DNA of 37,091 bases from a virus. Numbering within the stretch: position 1 is the first letter of the stretch; the number at the start of each line of letters is the position of its first letter. The position numbers and the translations under genes are program-made. Location of the stretch: the IMG/VR virus record IMGVR_UViG_3300032288_000059, positions 1 through 37,091 of that record, one strand, 5' to 3'. The notes under the pieces were generated by a model. It made no database searches. It had not been told where the DNA came from and was given only the letters and a program-made list of their open reading frames with translations. Below, piece after piece: positions 11,797 through 20,086 of this stretch.

Positions 11797-14415
11797 ATGG
11801 CCGCAGTAAAAATTGTTAAATTTCTTGGGGAAGCCCCGAAGATTGCTTCGGAGTTGCTGCCTGACGCTGCGGCGCAAATTGCGTTTAACGTCAAGCTATA
11901 TTCGGGAGATTTGATTCCTTATCGTTTGCCTTTTCTTGCTGGCAACGTAGACCGTGTGGGCACAATTAAGACGTTGTATGCTTTACGTGAGCCTAACACA
12001 GGCACTTTAAAGTGGTTGACTTGGGCAACTGACGTTGACATTATTACGGCTTCAGCGTCTGAAGATTTGGAACAACGCTTTTACTTCACGGGTGACGGTG
12101 TACCTAAAGTAAGCAACTATGAGTTGGCTACTGCTACGGGTGTACCCTACCCAAACAATTCCTATGACTTGGGTTTACCCTTACCCGAAACAGTACTTAC
12201 TACATCATCTACATCGTTCACCCAAAAAACCTCTACTACTCGGGCACGGGATACAGGTAATTACGCTACTGTAGTTACATCTGCAAACCATGAGTTGCGT
12301 ACAGGGATGATTATTACCATTAGTGGGTTTCCTGCGGCGACAAGCAGTATAGCTACATTTAATGCAACCAATGCTGAAGTGACTGTGGTAAATGGCACTA
12401 CGTTTACGTACTTTAGTCCGGGTGAGCAGGTTAGCACTACATCTGATACCAACGGTAAAGTATCTCTTGCTGGTAACACAATCCCTCGGAACTATGTCTA
12501 CACATGGTATACCCCGTGGGAAGAAGAATCTATTGCGTCTGAACCATCTGACAATTTGTATATCAAAGAAGGCCAGTTGGTTACAGTCAGTAATCTACCT
12601 ACCGCCAAACCTACTGGCAGTAACTTTGTACGTGGTGTACGGTTGTACCGTACGCTTGCGTCGTCTGGCGGTACAGAATATTTTCGTCTAGGAACCTTGT
12701 GGTTCCCGACTACCACGGCTCGTGTAAGCCGTGCTGACAACGTGTCTCGTGTGACACTAACTAACCATCACAATCTTGCATTAGATGACCGCTTTAAACT
12801 AAGTGGTTGTACTGATTCGTCGTTTAATATTACAGGCGGTGTTGTCCTTGACATCATTGATGACTATACGTTTGAGTATGCGCAAACCGCAAGTGCCGTA
12901 GCAGATAAGGCTGAGACCGCTGGCACGGTATATCACGATGTTGCAGAATCTTTAGATAAACCTGCTCGCTATTGGGGTGATGGTAGTTACACATTTACCG
13001 ATGACTTTGATTCACGGAATCTGTTTGACATACTGGAGACCAATGAATATGACCCCCCTCCTGAAAATCTTAAAGGTCTTATTGCAGCACAAAATAACAT
13101 TCTGGTTGGTTTTGATGGTAATCAGTTATTCTTTTCCGAACCAAATGTTCCACATGCTTGGCCTGCCAAATATGCGCTGACGTTTGAGTCAGACATTGTG
13201 GGTGTTGCCTCTGTGGGTGGATACATTCTTGTTATGACAAAAGAGTATCCATACCAAGTATCCGGTAACAACCCTGCGACTATGGCGTACGCTCGTATTG
13301 ATACCCTGTATCCTTGCATATCTAAACGCTCTATTGTGAACATGGGCTACGGCGTAGCGTATGTAACATATGGCGGTCTAGCTGTATATAACCCATCGGG
13401 TGGTATGGACTTGATTACAAAGTTTGTGCATGACTGGGATACATGGCCCGAAGCAGTTGATTTGACCAACGTAACAGGTCGTTTTTATAACGGCAAATAC
13501 TTTGGCTCTGACGGTACAGCTTCATTTATCTTTGAACGCGATGACCGCATCGGTGGTTACTTTGTTCAAATCAACTATAAATTTACTGCTGCGTGGTACG
13601 ACCCGCAGTCTAATGACTTTTATTATATTGCCGATAACCTTGGTAATTTATATGAGTGGGATAAGTCTACACAGCCTTTATCTTCTGCTGAGTGGAAGTC
13701 AAAAACCATTGTGACCAAAGACTTTCTAAACCTTGGGGCGGCTCGAATTATTGCAGACTACGCTGTACCTGACGCTGAGTCTGAAGCGATTGCTGCGTAC
13801 AACGCTGGCGTACCTGCGTACAACCTTGGAATATGGAACGAATATAACCATACATCTGTCTCACTGTCTTATGCTCGTGCTTCAGGTGTAGCAACAATCG
13901 TAACGGCTACTGCGCACCAGCTAATTACAGGCTCTCGAATCCGTATTACTGGGTTTACCTCTGGTGTTGGGGCAACCTTCAATACTTCTGATGCAGTTGT
14001 TACTGTGGTTAACTCCACAACATTTACCTACACTAATGCTGGGGGAGATGTATCTGTTGTATCTGACGGGTCTGCAACTATCCAGAGTCTAAAAGGCTTG
14101 GGGGATATGAACGGCCCATACGACCGACTAGACAGTCTTGGTAATCGCATCACTAACTTTGGGACTTTGAACTCTGTGGTTGTAAATGGAGATAACTATA
14201 CACGTTCGTTAAGAACCATTGAGTCCATACTACCAATTACGTTCCGCCTTTGGGTGGACAAGCAACTTGCCTTCCAAGCTACTGTATCCACGGATGAAGT
14301 ATTCCGTCTCCCTACAGGATACCGTTCCGATACGTTTGAAGTAGGGGTGTCAGGTTCTGCACGAGTTCGGGCTATCCATTTTGGAGAGACCCCCTTTGGA
14401 TTGAGGACAGCATAA
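11797..14415 (+). CDS. Tail nozzle/hub-like structural protein (P22 gp10 / T7 gp12-type)
   Basis: This 872-residue protein starts at ATG 11797, right after the endolysin stop. An in-frame TTG at 11788 would add three residues and overlap the endolysin. The N-terminus (VKIVKFLGEAPKIASELLPD, AQIAFNVKLYSGDLIPYR) is the pattern I associate with large podovirus tail proteins related to P22 gp10 (tail stabilisation) and T7 gp12 (tail tubular B). These are beta-propeller nozzles that hang below the adaptor ring. The rest is Thr/Tyr/Asp-rich beta sequence with inserted Ser/Thr-rich immunoglobulin-like segments at about residues 145-220 and 685-765. Those two share an ATxVTxxxHxLxTGxxIxIxGF pattern. 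Assignment is by pattern and size, not by a catalytic motif. Confidence 0.65.
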   Translation: MAAVKIVKFLGEAPKIASELLPDAAAQIAFNVKLYSGDLIPYRLPFLAGNVDRVGTIKTLYALREPNTGTLKWLTWATDVDIITASASEDLEQRFYFTGDGVPKVSNYELATATGVPYPNNSYDLGLPLPETVLTTSSTSFTQKTSTTRARDTGNYATVVTSANHELRTGMIITISGFPAATSSIATFNATNAEVTVVNGTTFTYFSPGEQVSTTSDTNGKVSLAGNTIPRNYVYTWYTPWEEESIASEPSDNLYIKEGQLVTVSNLPTAKPTGSNFVRGVRLYRTLASSGGTEYFRLGTLWFPTTTARVSRADNVSRVTLTNHHNLALDDRFKLSGCTDSSFNITGGVVLDIIDDYTFEYAQTASAVADKAETAGTVYHDVAESLDKPARYWGDGSYTFTDDFDSRNLFDILETNEYDPPPENLKGLIAAQNNILVGFDGNQLFFSEPNVPHAWPAKYALTFESDIVGVASVGGYILVMTKEYPYQVSGNNPATMAYARIDTLYPCISKRSIVNMGYGVAYVTYGGLAVYNPSGGMDLITKFVHDWDTWPEAVDLTNVTGRFYNGKYFGSDGTASFIFERDDRIGGYFVQINYKFTAAWYDPQSNDFYYIADNLGNLYEWDKSTQPLSSAEWKSKTIVTKDFLNLGAARIIADYAVPDAESEAIAAYNAGVPAYNLGIWNEYNHTSVSLSYARASGVATIVTATAHQLITGSRIRITGFTSGVGATFNTSDAVVTVVNSTTFTYTNAGGDVSVVSDGSATIQSLKGLGDMNGPYDRLDSLGNRITNFGTLNSVVVNGDNYTRSLRTIESILPITFRLWVDKQLAFQATVSTDEVFRLPTGYRSDTFEVGVSGSARVRAIHFGETPFGLRTA

Positions 14416-14762
14416 TGGCTAGATTTACTGCAATACCATCTGTACCCACTGGGAATGTTACCGAGTGGCAAGGACAAATTTTCCGAGCCTTAAAAGAAGA
14501 CGTTGAGCTTCTTGCTGGTATTCGGGGCGAAGCTGACTTGGCTAGTAAAGCAGTGACTCGAAGTCAACTTCGGGTTAACCAGACTGCGCAACCTACATTT
14601 TCTCGTGTATCTGCGACCGGTAAAGGGTATACTATTAGCGGGCAAAACGTAGCAGATTTGGACGACTTTGGAAAGTTAATTAATGATGTTCAGCTTCTTG
14701 CAAACGACGTGGCAACACTACGAAATGTTGTCAATACGCTTATTGCCCAATTGAAAGGATAA
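14415..14762 (+). CDS. Small structural protein with coiled-coil end
   Basis: This 115-residue product starts by TAATG overlap with the nozzle-like gene. It has a short beta-type N-terminus (FTAIPSVPTGNVTEWQGQIF), a polar middle, and a C-terminal heptad-like helix from about residue 80 on (LDDFGKLINDVQLLANDVAT, then LRNVVNTLIAQLKG). A trimeric coiled coil would suit a tail needle, spike stalk or nozzle plug. No family is recognised, and its role rests on its position between the nozzle and ejection-protein genes. Confidence 0.55.
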   Translation: MARFTAIPSVPTGNVTEWQGQIFRALKEDVELLAGIRGEADLASKAVTRSQLRVNQTAQPTFSRVSATGKGYTISGQNVADLDDFGKLINDVQLLANDVATLRNVVNTLIAQLKG

Positions 14763-14765
14763 ATC

Positions 14766-15740
14766 ATGGCTGCACCGAACCCAGTACTGTCAATTCTAAA
14801 CATGCAACAGAAAGCCCCGGCTTCAATGCCGCAGGCAGCCCAGCCCAGCCCACAAGGGCCAGCGGCGGTAAACTTGACAGGTACTCCTGCTCCTGTTATG
14901 CAGCCCGCACCTGCAATGTCTGCTGACCTGCCAGCACCTACAACGTCTCTTGATTTACCTGCGTCGTTACAAGGTTTGCTTGGGTCTAGTAGCCCACAGG
15001 TTGCTATAGATGAACCCCTATTAGCGCAACAAAGTCAGCAATTTACGCAGACAGGTACAGTTGCTTCTAACCCTAACGCTCCTGCGTTAGATTTTCGTTT
15101 ACAACCTACATATGCGGAGGGTGGTATGGTCGGTCAAAATGGTATGCCTATGCGCCCTGCTGGTATGCAAAGCGGGCAACAACAAGCAATGTCTCCACAG
15201 ATGATGGAGATGCAAATCCAAGAATTTATGCGTAAGAACCCACAACAGGTTCAACAAATTACACAAGCCATCATGGCAGGATTCCAATCTGGGGAGATTA
15301 CCCCTGAAGAATTAAACATGGCGGGCCAGTTGGCTATGACCGCCCTTCAGAATCCTGAAATGTATCAGTACGTACGTCAGTTTGCTATACAACAAGGTCT
15401 AGCAGGTGAACAAGACTTATCCCCCGAATATGACCAAGGTCTTGTATTTGTTCTACTTTTAGCCGTTCGTGCTGCACAGCAGCAAACCGGTAGTATGGGC
15501 GGGATGGGTACACAAACTGGCGCACCAGAGCAACCCGTTATGAGTATGGCTAACGGCGGCTACATATCAATGGGTGACAACGCACGTAATGGCGGTAAGG
15601 TTGTTGGCCCCGGTACTGGCACTAGCGATAGTATTCCAATTCGTGTATCAGCAGGTGAGTATGTTATTCCGGCTAAGATTGTTCAAGCTAAAGGTAAGGA
15701 CTTCTTTGACTCCCTTCTTAAGAAATATCAAAACGCATGA
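14766..15740 (+). CDS. Gln/Met/Pro-rich virion protein with SAGEYVIPAK motif
   Basis: This 324-residue protein has a Pro/Ala/Gln-rich disordered N-terminus (residues 1-110), a Gln/Met-rich helical centre (about 135-220, with repeated QQ and EMQ words) and a C-terminal GPGTGTSDSIPIRVSAGEYV motif near residues 281-300, followed by IPAKIVQAKGKDFFDSLLKK. This C-terminal motif recurs in phage virion and tape-measure-like proteins (typically DSIPAxLSxGEFVI...A), possibly as a processing or packing element. It probably belongs to the ejection/internal protein set, as it is followed by such genes with an ATGA overlap. Motif recognition is firm; function is unknown. Confidence 0.6.
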   Translation: MAAPNPVLSILNMQQKAPASMPQAAQPSPQGPAAVNLTGTPAPVMQPAPAMSADLPAPTTSLDLPASLQGLLGSSSPQVAIDEPLLAQQSQQFTQTGTVASNPNAPALDFRLQPTYAEGGMVGQNGMPMRPAGMQSGQQQAMSPQMMEMQIQEFMRKNPQQVQQITQAIMAGFQSGEITPEELNMAGQLAMTALQNPEMYQYVRQFAIQQGLAGEQDLSPEYDQGLVFVLLLAVRAAQQQTGSMGGMGTQTGAPEQPVMSMANGGYISMGDNARNGGKVVGPGTGTSDSIPIRVSAGEYVIPAKIVQAKGKDFFDSLLKKYQNA

Positions 15741-16225
15741 GCACACTCCCAGCAGGGTACGACCCAATACCATTAGATGACTTCGAGCCTTTGCTCCTAG
15801 CCACTAAGGAGCATTTTGATTTGTATTGGCCCTCGACTAAGCCTTTGTTGGAGCGTTGTATCAAACGTGCTATGCATGGAGAGATGAGTGTAGATGATAT
15901 TTATAACTCGGCGCTTGCTGGCAAGATGTATATATTTGTTGTGAAGTGTGATAAAACAATTACTAAGAGTGTGAAACTAGCACTTGCAATTGAGATTATC
16001 CCTTACCCAAAGTTAGCTGCTATGAATATTGTTGCACTTGGCGGTAGTGATTTAGATGCTTTACATGCAAAGTATTGGAAGATGCTTTGCGGTTGGGCAT
16101 ATATGAATAGTGTCCGAGTCATTGAGGGATGGGTGTCCCCAGCAATGGAACGGGTGATTTCTCAATATGGTTTTAAACCTGTGTATACACACATGCGACT
16201 CGAATTAACGGAGGCTATGAAATGA
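15737..16225 (+). CDS. GNAT-fold-like protein, T7 gp13 (DUF2833)-type candidate
   Basis: The product has 162 residues. The order of elements, an N-terminal polar helix, then YIFVVKCDKT-type strand, SVKLALAIEIIPYPKLAAM, MNIVALGGSDLDAL, a long helix (KYWKMLCGWAYMNSVRVIEG) and a final ISQYGFKPVYTHMRLEL, matches an acetyltransferase fold: strand, helix after it, and a terminal beta pair carrying YGF. T7 gp13, needed for internal core assembly, belongs to a family with such similarity, and this gene sits in the matching place just before the internal proteins. A classical acetyl-CoA P-loop (RxxGxG/A) is not visible, so enzyme activity is doubtful. It overlaps both neighbours by ATGA. Confidence 0.55.
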   Translation: MSTLPAGYDPIPLDDFEPLLLATKEHFDLYWPSTKPLLERCIKRAMHGEMSVDDIYNSALAGKMYIFVVKCDKTITKSVKLALAIEIIPYPKLAAMNIVALGGSDLDALHAKYWKMLCGWAYMNSVRVIEGWVSPAMERVISQYGFKPVYTHMRLELTEAMK

Positions 16226-17865
16226 ACGAAACTAAATTTATGCGTATGCCCAGTGCCAAACAAATGGCAATGATGGGGATTCCTGATTTACCTGAAGCTG
16301 CTTTTGGCGGCGATATACCCCCACTGCAACGTAAAGCATTGGTCAGAGCTATGGGTATTCGCCCACAAGGTGGCGGTGGCGGTGGTGGTAGAGGTTTAAT
16401 GGCAGTCGTTGGTGTTGTTGCTGCTGTTGCAATCCCATTTGCTGCACCTGCGATTGTTGGTGCAATGGCTTCTAGTACAGCAATTGCTGCGTCTATGCCT
16501 TTTGTAACTGCGGCTTTGAGTACCACGGCTGGTGCTGTGATTGGCTCTGCGATTGTTGGTGCTGGTTTAGGTGCGGTAACTGCGGCAGTAACTGGCGGTA
16601 ACGTCGGTCGTAGCGCCTTGATGGGTGCTATCGGTGGTGGTATCGGTGGTTACTCACAAGCTGGTAGTATTACTGCGCAAGGTCAAAACGTCGGTACTGG
16701 CGCTACAGCACTTACAGATGCCGGTACTGCGCAACTAGCTACTACCCCAACGGCTAATGCTGTTGTGACTAACGTCGGTTCCAACACTGGTTACTGGTCT
16801 CCTGAGCTTGGTGCGTTTGTTGACCCAATGACTGGTAATACTATTGCCGCTCAAAACATTGCTTATGGCGGTACAATTGACAGCGCGCTTTCAAGCCAGT
16901 TAAGTTCAGGTTCTCTTGGTTCACAAAACCTTGCTAATGCAATCAGTGCTAATGGAACTTTGGCTGTTAACACACCAGTAGCTGCTGGCGGTAATGCGGC
17001 TGCGTTTGGTGCTGGTGGCGGTACATACTATGACCCAACCACTGCGGTGGCTGGTTCTGCTCCAGCGTATTCTCAAGCAGGTTTGCAGTACACACCTGCA
17101 ATGGAACAAGCTGCGGCTAATCAAGCTGTACAGTCTGGTCAGATGGTTAACGTACCTGCTAAAGGTGCGACTCCTGCGCAAACTTTACCTGCTGGGGCTG
17201 GCCCTGCTCCCGGTACTGGTATTGTGCCTTCTGCTGCTCCGACTACATTTAGCGAAGCTCTTAAACAGAAATTTACTGACCCACGTAATCAAGCTGACTT
17301 GTTCCTTCGTGCGGCTGGTCAAATTGCCGGTTCTGCGATTGCTGGTGACGGCTTGTCAGATGAAGAAAAAGCCTTGCTCAATCAACAAACTGCTGAACTT
17401 CGTCAGTTGCGTGAAACTAACCAAGAGTTGTTTAACCAACGTCTGCAAGAAGCACAAGGACTCATTGGCGAGTCTAAATACTTTGACCCAGCGTACTTCG
17501 GTATGCAGAGTGAACGTGCTGTTAGAACTGCTGGCGCTCGTGCAAAACGTGAAGCCCTTGGTAAGTTTGGCCCACAACGTGCAGGATTACGTAGCGCAGA
17601 AGGACGTCGCTTTGACTTAGGTATCTCGACTGGTAGTCAAACTGCTTACCTGCAAGGTGCTGATGCAGCGCAACAAAACAAAATCCGCACGCAAACTGCG
17701 GGTCTTAGCGCAATGCCTACAGGTGCTCCTACAGGTGCGTTGCAATATGGTTCTTATGTTGGTGGTTTATATGATGCGGCTGACCGTCGTCGTCGCCAAA
17801 ATGCTGGTGACATCGGTGACCTATTCGGTTCATTCACTGGTAGTCGCATGGCTACTAGCGTGTAA
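16222..17865 (+). CDS. Hydrophobic Gly/Ala-rich internal (ejection) protein
   Basis: The product has 547 residues. After a polar start there is a run of seven glycines (near residue 51), then a long Ala/Val/Gly hydrophobic region (about residues 58-150) that could span membranes (LMAVVGVVAAVAIPFAAPAI, TAGAVIGSAIVGAGLGAVTA). The middle is low-complexity Ala/Thr/Asn, and the C-terminal third is a charged helix (KALLNQQTAELRQLRETNQE) with Arg-rich patches. Podovirus internal proteins such as T7 gp14 are ejected first and line the outer membrane end of the channel; the hydrophobic block and gene order fit that role. No enzymatic motif is seen. Assignment is by composition and position. Confidence 0.6.
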   Translation: MNETKFMRMPSAKQMAMMGIPDLPEAAFGGDIPPLQRKALVRAMGIRPQGGGGGGGRGLMAVVGVVAAVAIPFAAPAIVGAMASSTAIAASMPFVTAALSTTAGAVIGSAIVGAGLGAVTAAVTGGNVGRSALMGAIGGGIGGYSQAGSITAQGQNVGTGATALTDAGTAQLATTPTANAVVTNVGSNTGYWSPELGAFVDPMTGNTIAAQNIAYGGTIDSALSSQLSSGSLGSQNLANAISANGTLAVNTPVAAGGNAAAFGAGGGTYYDPTTAVAGSAPAYSQAGLQYTPAMEQAAANQAVQSGQMVNVPAKGATPAQTLPAGAGPAPGTGIVPSAAPTTFSEALKQKFTDPRNQADLFLRAAGQIAGSAIAGDGLSDEEKALLNQQTAELRQLRETNQELFNQRLQEAQGLIGESKYFDPAYFGMQSERAVRTAGARAKREALGKFGPQRAGLRSAEGRRFDLGISTGSQTAYLQGADAAQQNKIRTQTAGLSAMPTGAPTGALQYGSYVGGLYDAADRRRRQNAGDIGDLFGSFTGSRMATSV

Positions 17866-17876
17866 AGGAGAGCACC

Positions 17877-20078
17877 ATGTCTCTAAATATGGGGCAATTA
17901 TTAGGCGGTGCTGGTATCGTTGCGGGTCGTCAGCGGCAAGCTGAAAACGCAGAGATTGAGCAACGTGGTAACTTAATGCGAATCCAAGAGGCTAACCGCC
18001 TCATGGAAATTCGTGCTCGTATGGGCGAAGGCACAAATGAAATAGCTAACGCTCCACTGCCACAGTTTGTGCAGACTCCGGGTACAACGATTGGTAACCC
18101 CAACGCACCTACTGCACCTGCTCCGGCTCCTGCACCTGCGCCTGCTCCGGCTCCGGCTGCTGCACCTGCGTCTGCTACATCTACGCCTGTTGCACCTCCT
18201 GCAAATGTACCTACAACTGCACTTCCGGCTGCACCTGCTGCGGGGTTGCGTACTCCTGCACAACTAGCTTCTATACCAACTGACCAGTTAACTACGGCTG
18301 AGTTTCAGGCGTTGCCACAACAAGAACGTCTTAAGCGATTGCAGATAGAAAATGACCGCCGCAAACTTAGTCGTATTGACACGGCTGTTGCTGCGCCACC
18401 TGCGGCTGCTTTTGATGTAGTAACACTCCCTTACACTGGGGCAGCTACGCTTTTACAAAAAGGTCTTAATGCAGTTGACTTTGCTAGATTTGGTCGTGCC
18501 GCAGGTTTTTATGACCCCGATGTAACTAGCGTAACAATTCCGGGTGCAGGTTCAATTACACCTTTTACTGACCGTCTACGTAAGTCAGATGCAGAAAACC
18601 AACCTATAACAGAAGCACAATTACTCGAGCGTTTAAAAGCAGGCGAAGCTACTAAAGCAAAAGCAGTAGAAACTGAGCGTGTTAAAAATGCAGAGGTTGC
18701 CCAGAAGCAAGGTTTGGAAGACTGGCAACTGGATGCTAAGGGTAAACCCGTACGTGGTCTAGTAAATAACAATCCCGGCAATATCCGTCCTAGCACTCAG
18801 TACACATGGCAAGGTCAGGTTGGGATTGATAAAGGTGCGAAAGAAGCCGCAGGCTTTGTGCAATTTGCTTCGCCTGAAGCAGGTATCCGTGCCATGACGT
18901 TAAACCTGTTGTCTTATGACCAGCAGGGTATTAACACAGTACAAGGAATTATTAATCGCTGGGCACCTCCGTCTGAAAATAAGACAGGTGCATATATAAA
19001 TCAAGTCGCAAAAGAATTAGGTGTTAAACCCACTGACACAATAAATCTTAAAGATGCAGCAGTTATGCGTCAGTTGGTTACTTCTATCATTCAATTTGAA
19101 AACGGAAAGAACCCATATAATGCTCAAATCATTGACACAGGCATTGCGCTCGGCTTTAACAAAGAGTCGCCAATTGTTACAGCAAGTACTGGAAAAGCTC
19201 CACCAGTACCTACTCAAGCTCAAACAGTTACTCAAGCGGTAAACACAGGTACACCTAAAGATGTGGCAACTGCTGCGTCTACTGCTGTACCAGTACAACC
19301 TGCTAAAGATGGTGTGATGTACGGCCCTGCTCAGATTGACGCAAGTGCTCGCAATCCACAAATCCAACAGTTGCTGACTACTCGTGCTATGTTGCAAAAG
19401 CAAGTGGCTCTTTATAACCAGTATGGTATGGGCGATAAAGCCATAGAAGCTGCAACTAAAATTCAAGCTATTGACCTTGGTATGTATAAAAACCAAGCAG
19501 ATATTGGTATCTACGAAGGAGCCACCACTGGTAACTTCAGCCGTGCTATGTCTGTGTTGTCTACTTTTACTGGTGCACCGCACCAAGTTCTAAGCCGTAA
19601 TGATGGCAGGTTTGATTTATACATTAACGGCAAGGTAGCAAAAACTGGTCTTGAAGGGCCACAAGTTGAGCAGCTTATTCGTACGCAAGTAGATTCAGAG
19701 TATCGCCAACAGTTTGCTGCGCTTCAAATTAAACGGGCTGAGAAACGCTTTGAGACTGACGAAGAAATTCGTAAGAAAGCTAGTGAAGAAACTCTACGTT
19801 CTGCTCGTGAGATTCAGCTTGAAATCCTCAAAGGTAATACCAAACTGGCTGAGGAAAAAATTAAATTGGCTGGCTTTAAACTTATTGGCTCTGGTGCTGG
19901 CGATGGTAAAGCCTATTACTCCAACGGTCTAGGCGATGTATTTATGATTGATGGGCAAAATAAAACAGCCACTATCAATGGTGCTACAGTTGACCTTGGA
20001 GTAGTTGCACAACAAGTTTCCGGAGTAGATAGGAGTATTTGGAGCACCGTGAATCCTCCCCAACAAGTAGTCAGGTAA
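17877..20078 (+). CDS. Ejection protein with lysozyme-like (NNPGNIR) domain
   Basis: The product has 733 residues, with a strong AAAGGAG ribosome site. Residues 70-130 are a Pro/Ala tract (repeated AP pairs). Residues about 290-430 carry a peptidoglycan-hydrolase type domain known from phage structural proteins: NNNPGNIR at 297-304, then WQGQVGID, FVQFASPEAGIRAMTLNLLS, GIINRWAPPSENKTGAYINQ and IIQFENGKNPYN. The C-terminal 250 residues are charged helices. The layout parallels T7 gp16-type proteins, whose muralytic domain opens the cell wall during genome entry. Here it is a separate chain from the giant protein that follows. The domain call is firm; the specific bond cleaved is not known from sequence. 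It sits in the ejection-protein block. Confidence 0.75.
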   Translation: MSLNMGQLLGGAGIVAGRQRQAENAEIEQRGNLMRIQEANRLMEIRARMGEGTNEIANAPLPQFVQTPGTTIGNPNAPTAPAPAPAPAPAPAPAAAPASATSTPVAPPANVPTTALPAAPAAGLRTPAQLASIPTDQLTTAEFQALPQQERLKRLQIENDRRKLSRIDTAVAAPPAAAFDVVTLPYTGAATLLQKGLNAVDFARFGRAAGFYDPDVTSVTIPGAGSITPFTDRLRKSDAENQPITEAQLLERLKAGEATKAKAVETERVKNAEVAQKQGLEDWQLDAKGKPVRGLVNNNPGNIRPSTQYTWQGQVGIDKGAKEAAGFVQFASPEAGIRAMTLNLLSYDQQGINTVQGIINRWAPPSENKTGAYINQVAKELGVKPTDTINLKDAAVMRQLVTSIIQFENGKNPYNAQIIDTGIALGFNKESPIVTASTGKAPPVPTQAQTVTQAVNTGTPKDVATAASTAVPVQPAKDGVMYGPAQIDASARNPQIQQLLTTRAMLQKQVALYNQYGMGDKAIEAATKIQAIDLGMYKNQADIGIYEGATTGNFSRAMSVLSTFTGAPHQVLSRNDGRFDLYINGKVAKTGLEGPQVEQLIRTQVDSEYRQQFAALQIKRAEKRFETDEEIRKKASEETLRSAREIQLEILKGNTKLAEEKIKLAGFKLIGSGAGDGKAYYSNGLGDVFMIDGQNKTATINGATVDLGVVAQQVSGVDRSIWSTVNPPQQVVR

Positions 20079-20086
20079 GGTGAATT

